Positions 7,462 to 16,540 of a stretch of 64,000 bases of DNA are shown one piece after another. Position 1 is the stretch's first letter. Each line of letters starts with the position of its first letter. Below the pieces are notes generated by a model. The model ran no database searches. It saw nothing but the letters and a program-made list of their open reading frames with translations, and was not told where the DNA came from. A program made the position numbers and the translations under genes. Source of the stretch: Pacificoceanicola sp049341065 (GTDB taxonomy: Bacteria; Pseudomonadota; Alphaproteobacteria; Rhodobacterales; Rhodobacteraceae); contig NZ_JBMPIX010000001.1 of assembly GCF_049341065.1 (NCBI RefSeq), forward strand, positions 434,001-498,000, in the 5' to 3' direction.

Positions 7462-8346
7462 CTATCCGGCAAAGCGACACTGAGGGATTCCCTTGATTCC
7501 CAGGCCTTTGACGGCAAACAGGTTTCCGGCGTCTGGCTGGGCGCGCCCTTCGGTCAGGCCAACACCAATCGAAGTGACGTAAAGCACATCCAGATCGGAG
7601 CCGCCGAACATCGGCTTGGTGGGTTTTTCGACCGGCATGTCCAGAGTCATCAGCAATTCGCCCTGCGGCGAGATGCGGTACAGTTGCCAGCCGGAAACGC
7701 CCGCCTGCCAGTAACATCCCTCGGCATCGACTGTGCCGCCATCGGGGCGGCCCGCGACGCTGCGGGTGTCAAAGAAGACGCGCTCAGGGCCCGGAGTGCC
7801 GGTTTCGGTGTCATAGTCGCAGGCCCAGATCGTCCGTTCGGCTGGATTGCTGTCCGAGTAGTAAAGCGTTTTGCCGTCCGGAGAAAAGCTCATTCCGTTC
7901 GTGGTGAAAATACCGTCTTTCCATTTGGTAACGGTGAAATCCGGGTCGAGACGGTAGAAGGTGCCAAGGCGCTCGGGTTCGCCGCCGTCCTTCATGGTGC
8001 CTGCCCAGAACCGGCCCTGCGCATCCGTTGCGCCGTCGTTGAAGCGGTTTTGCTCAAGGTGCGGTTCCGGGTCGGCAATCTGGCTGCGCTCACCGCTGTC
8101 CCAGTCATACAACCAAAAGCCAGTCTTGGTGGCCAGGACCATGCCGCCGTTTTCGCGCAGGGCGAGGCAGCCGACCGGTTCACCAAAGTCCCTGGACGTA
8201 TTCTGTCCGCTCGTCGGGTCGAAGCGGTGGATCAGCCCGGCCGGGATGTCGACCCACCACAGCACTTGAGTCCGATCGTCCCAGACAGCACCTTCGCCCA
8301 CTTTCGAATGGCTGTTTACAACGCTCTCAATTGTGATTCCGGTCAT
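7462..8346 (-). CDS. SMP-30/gluconolactonase-family lactonase
   Basis: This is a 294-residue six-bladed propeller of the SMP-30/gluconolactonase/LRE family. The family metal-site regions are visible: GEGAVWD near residues 17-23, NRFNDGATD near 99-107, TNGMSFSPDGKTLY near 148-161 and GRPDGGTVD near 199-207. As first gene of the uronate operon it most likely hydrolyses the aldarolactone released by uronate dehydrogenase. Only 57 bases separate it from the dehydratase. Its ATG faces the transporter operon across a 157-base divergent promoter region. Confidence 0.88.
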   Translation of the reverse strand: MTGITIESVVNSHSKVGEGAVWDDRTQVLWWVDIPAGLIHRFDPTSGQNTSRDFGEPVGCLALRENGGMVLATKTGFWLYDWDSGERSQIADPEPHLEQNRFNDGATDAQGRFWAGTMKDGGEPERLGTFYRLDPDFTVTKWKDGIFTTNGMSFSPDGKTLYYSDSNPAERTIWACDYDTETGTPGPERVFFDTRSVAGRPDGGTVDAEGCYWQAGVSGWQLYRISPQGELLMTLDMPVEKPTKPMFGGSDLDVLYVTSIGVGLTEGRAQPDAGNLFAVKGLGIKGIPQCRFAG

Positions 8347-8396
8347 TTTTCATTGGCTCCCATGGCGTTGCGTGGCGTCCCTCGCATTCAAATCAT

Positions 8397-8414
8397 ACAG
8401 GTGGCATAACCTGT
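8397..8414. promoter_or_regulatory. Inverted repeat (candidate operator) in the divergent uronate promoter region
   Basis: ACAGGT-GGCATA-ACCTGT is a perfect 6-6-6 inverted repeat in the 8347-8503 gap between the divergent lactonase and transporter operons. A further ACAGGTCT half-site lies near 8476-8483, next to the ribosome site of the transporter gene. The complementary AGACCTGT lies near 7388-7395, before the dehydratase gene. The regulator encoded at 19326 is the obvious candidate to bind. Confidence 0.5.
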
Positions 8415-8503
8415 CATATTAATCTGTTGACAGCTTGGCAATCGAAATGTCACCAATACCGCCACGGACCGATCTGACAGGTCTTTAAAGGGAGGAATCT
8501 GCC

Positions 8504-10429
8504 ATGTCATTCATGAGACGCGTGTTGCGTCCCGTTTCCGCGCTGGCCATTTGCGCTGCGCTGACGCCTATCGGGGCCTGGGCCTATGAGGAGGCGCCCG
8601 CGCTGGCCGAACAGGTCGCCGCAGGCACGTTGCCACCAGTGGACCAACGTCTGCCCGCTCAGCCCGAGGTTGTGACCCCGCTGGAGTCGGTGGGCACCTA
8701 TGGCGGCAAACTGCGCCGCATGCTGGGGGGCTCGAACGACCACAACTCGATCTTGCGCGTTGTCAGCCCTCAGGGCCTGACCCGCTGGAAGCCGGATTTT
8801 TCAGGCGTTGTGCCGAACGTGGCCGAGAGCTGGGAATCGAGCGCCGATGGCAGCGAGTTCACCTTCCACCTGCGCGAGGGCATGAAGTGGTCAGACGGTG
8901 AACCGTTCACTGCCGATGACATCATGTTCTTTGTCGATGACCTGCTGAACAACAAGGAATTCTATCCCAACGCACCCGCCCGTTTCGTGGTGGGCGGCGA
9001 AACCATGCAGGCCGAGAAAATCGACGACCACACGATCAAGCTCAAGTTTGCGGCGCCTTACGGTACCTTCCTGACGGAACTCGCGACACCGTTGGCACAA
9101 GAGCCCGTGCTCTGGGCCAAGCATTACTGCATGCAATACCACCCCAAGTATAACCCCGACATTCAAGCCTTGGTCGATGCGACCGAAGCGGTCGAAGACT
9201 GGACCGGTCTGTATCGTCTGAACTGCGGCGAAGTCGAAGCGCCCAACCGCTGGTCCAACCCCGAGCGACCAACGTTGGACCCTTGGGTTGTTACCGGCGA
9301 CGGTTATAGCGCCGGATCGACCAAGGTGGTGATGGAGCGTAACCCCTACTTCTGGCAGGTCGATACCGCCGGCAATCAGTTGCCCTATATCGATACGCTG
9401 GAAATGGGTGTCGCTCAGGACAACCAGGCGATGGTGCTTGAGGCGGTTGCTGGCAATATCGACATCCAGCGGCGCAAGATTTCCAACTTGGCGAACAAGC
9501 CGGTCTTTGCGGAAAACGCAGAGAAGGGTGGGTACAAGATCCTTAACATGATCAACTCGAACTCGAACGTCATGGCGATCCACTTCAACCAGACTCACAA
9601 GGATCCGGTGATGCGCGAGGTCATTCGCAACAAGGACGTGAGGATTGCGCTGAGCCTTGGCATTGACCGCGATGAGATCATCGACATCGTGTATCAGGGG
9701 CAGGGGGAGCCTTGGCAAATTGGCCCGCGTCCGGATCATGTGCTCTACAACGAACAGTTGGGCCGTCAGTACACCGAATACGATCCGGACCGTGCGAACG
9801 AACTGCTGGATGCTGCCGGTCTGGCCGAGCGGGACGCCGATGGCTACCGTCTGCTGCCCGATGGCCGCAGGTTCACCTTCAACGTCAACTACACCGGAAT
9901 TGAACAGCCGGATTGGGGTGACAGCCTTGAGATCATCAAGGAGCAGTGGAAAGAAATCGGCGTTGAGCTGAATTCTTCCTCGGTCGAACGTTCGATCTAC
10001 TATTCGCGCGGCGAAGCCAACGAGCATGACTTCATGGTCTGGGGCGCGCCCGGCGGACTTGATCCGACCCTCAGCCCGCGTGATGTGCTGTCTGTGCATC
10101 CGCAGGCCAGCTGGTTCTCGATCCCGTGGGTGCGTTGGTACATCTCGGGGGGCACCGAAGGAGAAGAGCCCTCGGAAGCGATGAAAAAGCGTCTGGAGCT
10201 GTACGAGGCCTATAAGGCCGAAGCCGATCAGGAAAAGGCTTTGGACATCTTCCGCCAGATCCACCAGATCGCCGCGGATGAGCTGGAAGTCATCGGTATC
10301 AGCCTTGCACCGAACCTTGTTGGCGTCGTCAACAAGAAGCTGCGCAACGTGCCTGATGCGATCCCCGCGTCGTGGATGTACCCGGATCCGGGTCCGACCC
10401 TGCCGCAGACCTACTACTACGCCGAGTGA
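8504..10429 (+). CDS. Peptide-type ABC transporter substrate-binding protein (family 5)
   Basis: This 641-residue periplasmic binding protein has a signal peptide (RR at residues 5-6, hydrophobic core, cleavage after AWA at about residue 27). The SBP family 5 core begins near residue 60; the segment FTFHLREGMKWSDGEPFTA (about residues 112-130) is its hallmark. GGAGGA precedes the ATG. Family 5 proteins bind peptides, nickel or oligosaccharides. Its place at the head of a uronate/aldarate operon suggests a uronate-bearing oligomer or conjugate rather than a peptide, which is inference. A strong hairpin follows the gene. Confidence 0.9.
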   Translation: MSFMRRVLRPVSALAICAALTPIGAWAYEEAPALAEQVAAGTLPPVDQRLPAQPEVVTPLESVGTYGGKLRRMLGGSNDHNSILRVVSPQGLTRWKPDFSGVVPNVAESWESSADGSEFTFHLREGMKWSDGEPFTADDIMFFVDDLLNNKEFYPNAPARFVVGGETMQAEKIDDHTIKLKFAAPYGTFLTELATPLAQEPVLWAKHYCMQYHPKYNPDIQALVDATEAVEDWTGLYRLNCGEVEAPNRWSNPERPTLDPWVVTGDGYSAGSTKVVMERNPYFWQVDTAGNQLPYIDTLEMGVAQDNQAMVLEAVAGNIDIQRRKISNLANKPVFAENAEKGGYKILNMINSNSNVMAIHFNQTHKDPVMREVIRNKDVRIALSLGIDRDEIIDIVYQGQGEPWQIGPRPDHVLYNEQLGRQYTEYDPDRANELLDAAGLAERDADGYRLLPDGRRFTFNVNYTGIEQPDWGDSLEIIKEQWKEIGVELNSSSVERSIYYSRGEANEHDFMVWGAPGGLDPTLSPRDVLSVHPQASWFSIPWVRWYISGGTEGEEPSEAMKKRLELYEAYKAEADQEKALDIFRQIHQIAADELEVIGISLAPNLVGVVNKKLRNVPDAIPASWMYPDPGPTLPQTYYYAE

Positions 10430-10437
10430 TCGGCGAC

Positions 10438-10459
10438 GGGTGGGGGGTACCCCCCACCC
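10438..10459. promoter_or_regulatory. 22-base perfect palindrome between the SBP and permease genes
   Basis: The sequence from GGGTGGGGGGT (10438-10448) to its exact complement ACCCCCCACCC (10449-10459) is fully self-complementary. It is followed by a second GC-rich hairpin around 10483-10509. Such stem-loops between a binding-protein gene and its permeases usually protect the upstream message or attenuate read-through, giving excess binding protein. There is no T-run, so it is not a classic terminator. Confidence 0.55.
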
Positions 10460-10554
10460 AACCACAGACCTTGTCCTTTTGGGGGGAGGGCGGGCGTGCC
10501 CCCGCCGCACCGTTACGGACAAGATCGCACACTCCTCAAGACAGGCGGGCCGAG

Positions 10555-11541
10555 ATGATCTGGCGTTATATCCTCAAGCGCATCCTTTGGATGGTGCCCT
10601 TCCTTTTTGCGGTCTCTATCGTGGCCTTCCTGTTGATCCAGGCCCCGCCCGGAGACTACCTGACCACCTACATCGCCAAACTTGGCGAAAGCAACGAAGT
10701 GCTCGATCAGGCCAGCGTTGAAAACCTGCGCGCCCGATTTGGCCTCGATAAGCCATTGTATGTTCAGTATTTCAAATGGGTGGGCAATCTGCTTCAGGGC
10801 GATTTCGGCATGTCCTTTGAATGGCGTCAGCCGGTGTCCGAACTGGTCTGGGAGCGTATGGGGCTGACCATCATGCTGTCCTTCGCCACGCTGTTGTTCA
10901 CATGGGCGGTGGCCTTTCCGATCGGCGTCTATTCCGCCGTGCGCAAATATTCTGTCGGCGATTACATCGCCACGACCATCGGCTTTATCGGCCTTGCCAC
11001 ACCGAACTTTCTGTTGGCGCTGATCCTGATGTATATCGGGGTTGTGCATTTCGGCAGCGATGTGGGCGGGCTGTTTTCAACCGAATTTCAGGGCGAGCCG
11101 TGGTCTTATGCCAAGTTCGTCGATCTGATGAAGCACCTTTGGCTGCCGGTTGTGGTTCTGGGGACGGGTGCGACGGCCAGCCTGATCCGCATCATGCGCG
11201 CCAATCTGCTGGACGAGCTGAACAAGCCCTATGTCGACACGGCCCGCGCCAAGGGCCTGTCGGAATTCTGGCTGATCATGAAATATCCGGTGCGGGTTGC
11301 ATTGAACCCCTTTGTCTCGACCATCGGCTGGGTGCTGCCCAATCTTGTGTCGGGGGCCGTCGTCACCGCAATCGTTCTCAGCTTGCCCACGGCCGGGCCG
11401 CTGATGCTTCAGGCGCTGCTGTCTCAGGACATGTATCTGGCTGGGGCGTTCGTCTTGCTTCTGTCCTCGCTGACCGTGGTGGGGATGCTGATTTCAGACA
11501 TCCTTCTTGTCATTCTCGACCCGAGGGTTCGCTATGAATAA
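10555..11541 (+). CDS. ABC transporter permease (DppB-type)
   Basis: This 328-residue inner-membrane permease of the peptide/oligosaccharide importer has the typical MIWRYILKRIL start, about six membrane segments and a large loop after the first. The coupling region contains IRIMRANLLDELNKPYVDTA (around residue 215), matching the EAA-type motif. The ATG at 10555 is used because upstream in-frame sequence reads through the hairpins. The end overlaps the second permease by eight bases. Confidence 0.9.
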   Translation: MIWRYILKRILWMVPFLFAVSIVAFLLIQAPPGDYLTTYIAKLGESNEVLDQASVENLRARFGLDKPLYVQYFKWVGNLLQGDFGMSFEWRQPVSELVWERMGLTIMLSFATLLFTWAVAFPIGVYSAVRKYSVGDYIATTIGFIGLATPNFLLALILMYIGVVHFGSDVGGLFSTEFQGEPWSYAKFVDLMKHLWLPVVVLGTGATASLIRIMRANLLDELNKPYVDTARAKGLSEFWLIMKYPVRVALNPFVSTIGWVLPNLVSGAVVTAIVLSLPTAGPLMLQALLSQDMYLAGAFVLLLSSLTVVGMLISDILLVILDPRVRYE

Positions 11542-12730
11542 CACCACAAACCCCGACGCGCTCGACAGCCCTCACGAGACGCAACTTCCGGCGGATGACC
11601 ATATCCATGACGTTCCGGCGATTGAAAAGGATATTGATCCGGACCGCGTCGCCATTGCCTCTCAGTGGCAGCTGACCTGGTGGTCTTTTCGCAAACACAA
11701 ACTGGCCAATATCGGCCTTTGGGTGATCGGATTTCTCTATCTTATCTCGGTCTTTGCAGAGTTCGTGGCGCCTGCGGACCCGATCAAACAGAACCGCCGC
11801 GCGGTGTTCCATCCTCCACAGATGATCCACTTTGTCGATCACACGGACGATGGGATACGCATTCGCCCCTATGTCTATGAGATGGACCGTCAACGCGATC
11901 CTGACACGCTGGCAATCACTTACACACCATCGGGCGAAAAGATCTACCTCAAGATGTTCGGACGGGGCGAAGACTACAAGTTCTGGGGTCTCTGGACGAC
12001 GAACATTCATCTCTTTGCCACCGAGAAATCGCGCGACAAGTTCTTCTTGTTTGGCGCCGACCGGCTGGGCCGGGACATGTTCAGCCGGGTGATCTATGGC
12101 ACGCGGATCTCCATGAGTATCGGTTTGGTGGGCGTGGCGATCGCCTTGGTGCTGGGCATCACACTGGGCGGGATGTCGGGCTATTACGGCGGTCGCGTGG
12201 ATGCGGTGATCCAGCGGTTGATCGAGTTCGTCTTGTCCTTGCCGACGATCCCGATTTGGCTGGCGTTGGCGGCATCCTTGCCTCCGAGCTGGCCAATCTA
12301 TCAGCAGTATTTCGTCATCACCCTGATCGTCAGCCTTGTCGGCTGGACCGAATTGGGGCGGGTGGTGCGTGGGCGCTTTCTGGCGATGAAGAACGACGAT
12401 TTTGTCATTGCCGCGCGGCTTGATGGTGCCAGCGAAGCGCGGATCATCTTTCGTCACATGCTGCCTTCGCTGACCTCGCATATCATCGCCTCGCTGACCC
12501 TTGCGATCCCGCTGATGATCCTGGCGGAAACCTCGCTGTCGTTCCTTGGCCTTGGCCTGCAACCGCCCGCGATTTCATGGGGCGTGCTGCTGAAAGAAGC
12601 GCAGAACATCCTGACGATCTCGCAGGCCCCTTGGCTGTTCATTCCCGGCGGCTTTGTGGTCTTCGCGGTTCTGGCTTTCAACTTTCTCGGTGACGGGATG
12701 AGAGACGCGGCAGATCCCTATGAGCAATAA
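11534..12730 (+). CDS. ABC transporter permease (DppC-type) with N-terminal extension
   Basis: This 398-residue second permease is longer than usual DppC proteins. About 45 polar residues precede the first membrane segment, and a large periplasmic insert (about residues 75-165) follows it. The coupling motif lies at EARIIFRHMLPSL near residue 305. It overlaps both neighbours (11534-11541, and the region before 12730) and forms the channel with the DppB-type partner. Confidence 0.88.
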   Translation: MNNTTNPDALDSPHETQLPADDHIHDVPAIEKDIDPDRVAIASQWQLTWWSFRKHKLANIGLWVIGFLYLISVFAEFVAPADPIKQNRRAVFHPPQMIHFVDHTDDGIRIRPYVYEMDRQRDPDTLAITYTPSGEKIYLKMFGRGEDYKFWGLWTTNIHLFATEKSRDKFFLFGADRLGRDMFSRVIYGTRISMSIGLVGVAIALVLGITLGGMSGYYGGRVDAVIQRLIEFVLSLPTIPIWLALAASLPPSWPIYQQYFVITLIVSLVGWTELGRVVRGRFLAMKNDDFVIAARLDGASEARIIFRHMLPSLTSHIIASLTLAIPLMILAETSLSFLGLGLQPPAISWGVLLKEAQNILTISQAPWLFIPGGFVVFAVLAFNFLGDGMRDAADPYEQ

Positions 12731-12755
12731 TCCAGCCCCAAGTGGAGCGCATGAC

Positions 12756-14444
12756 ATGAGCGACCGCCCCATTCTGAGTGTCGAAAACCTGAACGTCGGA
12801 TTTTCCCTGCGCCAAGGTGTGGTGGACGTGCTGCATGGCATCAGCTTTGATCTGCACCGCGGCAAGACCACCTGCATTGTCGGCGAAAGCGGTTCGGGCA
12901 AATCCGTGACGGCCCGCACAATCCTGAACATGGTGCCGCGCCCCGGTGTCATCAACGGCGGGCGCATCCTGTTCAATCCCGATGGTGATGGGCAAGTCTG
13001 CCTGACCGACATGGACCCGCGAGGCAAGGAAATCCGAGCCATCCGCGGCGGGCGCATCGGTATGATCTTTCAGGAACCGATGTCCTCGCTAAGCCCGGTG
13101 CACACCATCGGCAGCCAGATCGTCGAAGCCATCCGGTTGCACCGCGACGTTGATAAAAAGACTGCCCGCAAGATGGCGCGCGATGTTCTGGAACAGGTGG
13201 AGATCCCAACTCCCGACAAGGCTTTGGACCGTTATGCCTTTGAGTTTTCCGGCGGTATGCGCCAGCGGGCGATGATCGCCATGGCGCTGTCCTGCCACCC
13301 TGATGTGCTGATCGCAGACGAGCCGACAACCGCGCTTGACGTGACCACGCAGGCGGAGATCATCGACCTGATGCGCAACCTGCAGCGCGACAACGGCATG
13401 GCAATCATGTTCATCACCCATGACATGGGCGTGGTGGCCGAGATCGCCGATGAGGTGGTCGTGATGGAAAAGGGCTATGTGGTCGAACAAGGCTCGGTCG
13501 AGCAGATCTTCAACGCGCCCCAGCACCCTTATACGCAGAAACTTCTGGGCGCCGTGAAACGCCTGGATCAACCCGCCGCCGCCAAGGTGCGTCCGACGGC
13601 GGATGCGGGCGAAGTGCTGCGGGTGGATGATTTGCACCTGCATTTCGAAAAGAAAGAGGGCTTTTTCCAACGCGTCACGGATGTCACCAAGGCGGTTGAC
13701 GGCGTGTCGTTCACGCTGCGGCAGGGCGAGGCCCTTGGCATCGTTGGCGAAAGCGGGTCGGGCAAGACCACAGTCGGCCGTTGCATTGCCCGCGTCTATG
13801 ATCCGCAGGCGGGTCTGGTGGATTACAACGGTGAAAATCTGGTTGAAGCCACGCCCGACCGTTTGCGTGAAATCCGGCGCGAGGTTAGGATGATCTTTCA
13901 GGACCCATTCGCGTCCCTGAACCCGCGCATGACGGTAAAGCAGCTGATCGCCGAGCCATTGATCGTCAACAACATCTGCAAGGGGCAAGAGCTTGAGGAT
14001 CGTGTTGCGCAACTGCTGACCGAGGTCGGCCTCGACCCTTCGATGATGGAGCGTTATCCGCACGCCTTCAGCGGCGGCCAGCGGCAAAGGATCGTGGTCG
14101 CGCGGGCGATTGCGCTCGACCCCAAGGTGATCATCGCCGATGAGCCGACAAGCGCCCTGGATGTGTCGATCCGAACGCAGGTCCTGGATCTGCTACTGAA
14201 ATTGCAGGCCGAAAAAGGGCTGTCCTTCATCTTTATCAGTCACGACATGGCGGTGATCCGCTATTTCTGCGATCGGGTGGCGGTGATGTATCGCGGGCGC
14301 ATCGTCGAGATTGGCGATACCGAGGACATCATCACCAACCCGCAGCATGCCTATACCAAGGCGTTGCTGTCCTCTGTGCCGATCGCTGACCCTTCGCTGC
14401 GCGGTACTCGGACGCGGCACAGATACGCGCCGGAGGCGATCTGA
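12756..14444 (+). CDS. ABC transporter ATP-binding protein, two fused ATPase domains
   Basis: This 562-residue fusion energises the importer. Two complete nucleotide-binding domains are visible: Walker A GESGSGKS and GESGSGKT, and signatures FSGGMRQR and FSGGQRQR. Each is followed by a Walker B ending in ADEPT. Single-chain DppD-DppF fusions are common for this family. The start at 12756 is preferred because GGAG sits eight bases before it. An ATG at 12720, overlapping the permease, is also in frame and would add twelve residues. Confidence 0.9.
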   Translation: MSDRPILSVENLNVGFSLRQGVVDVLHGISFDLHRGKTTCIVGESGSGKSVTARTILNMVPRPGVINGGRILFNPDGDGQVCLTDMDPRGKEIRAIRGGRIGMIFQEPMSSLSPVHTIGSQIVEAIRLHRDVDKKTARKMARDVLEQVEIPTPDKALDRYAFEFSGGMRQRAMIAMALSCHPDVLIADEPTTALDVTTQAEIIDLMRNLQRDNGMAIMFITHDMGVVAEIADEVVVMEKGYVVEQGSVEQIFNAPQHPYTQKLLGAVKRLDQPAAAKVRPTADAGEVLRVDDLHLHFEKKEGFFQRVTDVTKAVDGVSFTLRQGEALGIVGESGSGKTTVGRCIARVYDPQAGLVDYNGENLVEATPDRLREIRREVRMIFQDPFASLNPRMTVKQLIAEPLIVNNICKGQELEDRVAQLLTEVGLDPSMMERYPHAFSGGQRQRIVVARAIALDPKVIIADEPTSALDVSIRTQVLDLLLKLQAEKGLSFIFISHDMAVIRYFCDRVAVMYRGRIVEIGDTEDIITNPQHAYTKALLSSVPIADPSLRGTRTRHRYAPEAI

Positions 14445-15317
14445 ATGTTCGCGGAAGGCGTCGAAAAAGCGCAAGACGTGAACGCGGCTTTCGCCTCGCC
14501 TGAGGACGCAGCGCGGTATTGGGCGGTTGGCGCAAAACAGGTGCCGACCGAAACGTTCAGCTATCCCGGGAGCGCCGGGCAAGCACAAACAGCGCGGCTC
14601 TATCGCGGAGACGACGGCGCGCCGGTTTTGATCTTCATACATGGCGGCGGCTGGACCAATGGCTCGATCGCCTTAAACGATCGCGCCTGCGGGGCACTGG
14701 CGGCCGAGGCGGGCTGGAACATCCTGTCGATCTCGTACCGGTTATCGCCAAAGCATCCGTTCCCGGCCGGGCTGGATGATTGCCGCGCCGCCTTGCGCTG
14801 GCTGCGCGGGGGCGGTCTGGGCTTTACCCCGGCGCGTATCGCGATTGGCGGTGCGTCGGCTGGGGGCAATCTTGCGCTGGCTTGCGCCTTGGCCGAGGGC
14901 GGCGCGTTGGCGGCACTGCTGCTGTTCTACCCGGTCTGCGGCGATGATTTCGACACCGCCAGTTATCAGCGCTATGCCGAAGGATACGGCCTTGCCCTCG
15001 CCCGCATGCAAGAGCTGTTCTCGCTCTACGATCCGGAGATGCTGCATCGGGACAACCCCTTGCTCTACCCCCTCAAGGGCGATCTTTCCGGTCTGCCACA
15101 TTGCGAGATCATCTCGGCCGAACTGGACGTTCTGGCCGATGACAGCCGCCATCTGGCCGAGCGCCTCAAGCAAACCGGTGTGTCCCACGCCCTGCATATC
15201 GAACCCGGCGTGACGCATGGGTTCATCAACCGGGGGCGCTTGATCCCCGCCGCCGACCAGTGCCTGACCCGCGCTGCGCACGCCTTGAAATCGCTTTTCG
15301 AATCGGAGCCGACATGA
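14445..15317 (+). CDS. Alpha/beta hydrolase, HSL-type esterase
   Basis: This 290-residue hydrolase has the hormone-sensitive-lipase-type oxyanion motif HGGGW (residues 66-70), the nucleophile GGASAGG (Ser138), and C-terminal Asp and His in ELDVLADD and VTHGF. There is no signal peptide. It starts directly after the ATPase stop codon and overlaps the next gene by ATGA. In this operon it could remove acyl or methyl esters from imported sugar acids, but the substrate is unknown. Kynurenine-formamidase-like relatives share this layout. Confidence 0.8.
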   Translation: MFAEGVEKAQDVNAAFASPEDAARYWAVGAKQVPTETFSYPGSAGQAQTARLYRGDDGAPVLIFIHGGGWTNGSIALNDRACGALAAEAGWNILSISYRLSPKHPFPAGLDDCRAALRWLRGGGLGFTPARIAIGGASAGGNLALACALAEGGALAALLLFYPVCGDDFDTASYQRYAEGYGLALARMQELFSLYDPEMLHRDNPLLYPLKGDLSGLPHCEIISAELDVLADDSRHLAERLKQTGVSHALHIEPGVTHGFINRGRLIPAADQCLTRAAHALKSLFESEPT

Positions 15318-16462
15318 AAATCGAAACCGTGACCTCTCAGGTCTTCACCCATTCCTCCAACACCGTGCGCGACAGCGATGGACATGGCCATCCGGGGCCG
15401 GAAAGCCAGACCACCAGCGCGCTTTTGACCATCACCTGTGACGATGGCAGCGTCGGTCGGGTGATATGCCGCCCTGCCGAAGTGCGCGAAGAGCTGCTGG
15501 CGCGTTTTGTGCGCCCCAACCTGATTGGCAAGGACCCGCTGTGCACAGAGGCGCTTTGGTATGCCGTCTATAAATGGCAGCGCCTGTCCGGCGCGCAGCT
15601 TTCCGATCGCACGCTGACGGCGGTGGATCTGGCGCTGTGGGACCTCAAGGGCAAGATCTGCGGCCAGCCGGTTTGGAAACTGCTGGGCGGCGCGCGGCCC
15701 AAGATCCTGGCCTATGGCAGCACCATGTGCGGCGACGATCTGGAAAACGGCCTTGCCACGCCCGACGATTATGCCCGCTTTGCCGAATGGATGGTCAATG
15801 AACGTGGCTACAAGGCGGTAAAGCTGCACGGCTGGATGCCGCCGATGCCCGGCGCGCCGGACGTCAAGAAAGACGCGCGTGCCTGCGCCGCCGTGCGCGA
15901 GGCGGTCGGCCCGGATGTGCCCTTGATGCTGGACCCGCATCATTTCTACAGCCGCACCGATACCCTGTGGTTGGCCAACCGTCTGGCGGAACTGGATTTC
16001 CGCTGGATGGAAGAGCCGATGGAAGAGGCCAGCATATCGTCCTACAAGTGGCTGCGCGAGGGCACCGGGCTGAACATCCTCGGCCCGGAGACCATGACCG
16101 GCAAACACTGGATTCGCGGCGAATACGTCAAGGCCGACGCGATTGATCTGGTGCGCGCGGGCGTCTGGGATGTCGGCGGCATCACCCCGTCGATGAAATG
16201 CGCCAACATGGCCGAAAGCTTTCACATCAGCTGCGAGATGCACGGCACCGGGGCGGGCAACCTTTCGGTCGCGTTGGCAATCCACAATACCAGTTTCTAT
16301 GAACGCGGGTTGCTGCACCCCTTCATCGACTATGACAAACCGAAGGAATACCAAAACCGGATCGACGACGAGATGGACGGCGATGGCTATGTGCATGGCC
16401 GCGAAGAGCCGGGGCTCGGGCAGGATCTGAATCTCGACTACATCGAAGCCCATACTGTCTAG
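15314..16462 (+). CDS. Enolase-superfamily enzyme of unassigned function
   Basis: This 382-residue mandelate-racemase-type barrel has metal-ligand candidates Asp207 (LDPHHFYS), Glu233 (MEEP) and Glu259 (GPET). Potential acid-base residues are Lys170 (VKLHGW) and His310 (CEMHGTG). The KLH and DPHH arrangement differs from glucarate dehydratase and from the other family member at 6226. It is therefore a third, distinct reaction on acid sugars in the same locus. Overlap with the esterase (ATGA) ties the two. Candidate roles are lactone cycloisomerase, epimerase or dehydratase; none can be chosen from sequence alone. Confidence 0.82.
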   Translation: MKIETVTSQVFTHSSNTVRDSDGHGHPGPESQTTSALLTITCDDGSVGRVICRPAEVREELLARFVRPNLIGKDPLCTEALWYAVYKWQRLSGAQLSDRTLTAVDLALWDLKGKICGQPVWKLLGGARPKILAYGSTMCGDDLENGLATPDDYARFAEWMVNERGYKAVKLHGWMPPMPGAPDVKKDARACAAVREAVGPDVPLMLDPHHFYSRTDTLWLANRLAELDFRWMEEPMEEASISSYKWLREGTGLNILGPETMTGKHWIRGEYVKADAIDLVRAGVWDVGGITPSMKCANMAESFHISCEMHGTGAGNLSVALAIHNTSFYERGLLHPFIDYDKPKEYQNRIDDEMDGDGYVHGREEPGLGQDLNLDYIEAHTV

Positions 16463-16540
16463 GCAAAACCATGCGCGTTTTCGCTTTCCACTTTCTCAGA
16501 TACCCGGGGGCGCGATGTGTGCGCCACCAAAGGAGCCTAC

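Noticed and set aside
8891..10522. Minus-strand open frame of more than 500 codons across the transporter binding-protein gene
   Set aside because: It mirrors the codon bias of the real gene and shows no recognisable domain.
15065..16453. Minus-strand frame of about 460 codons across the enolase-superfamily gene
   Set aside because: It is a shadow of a well-supported plus-strand gene, with no motif or start signal.
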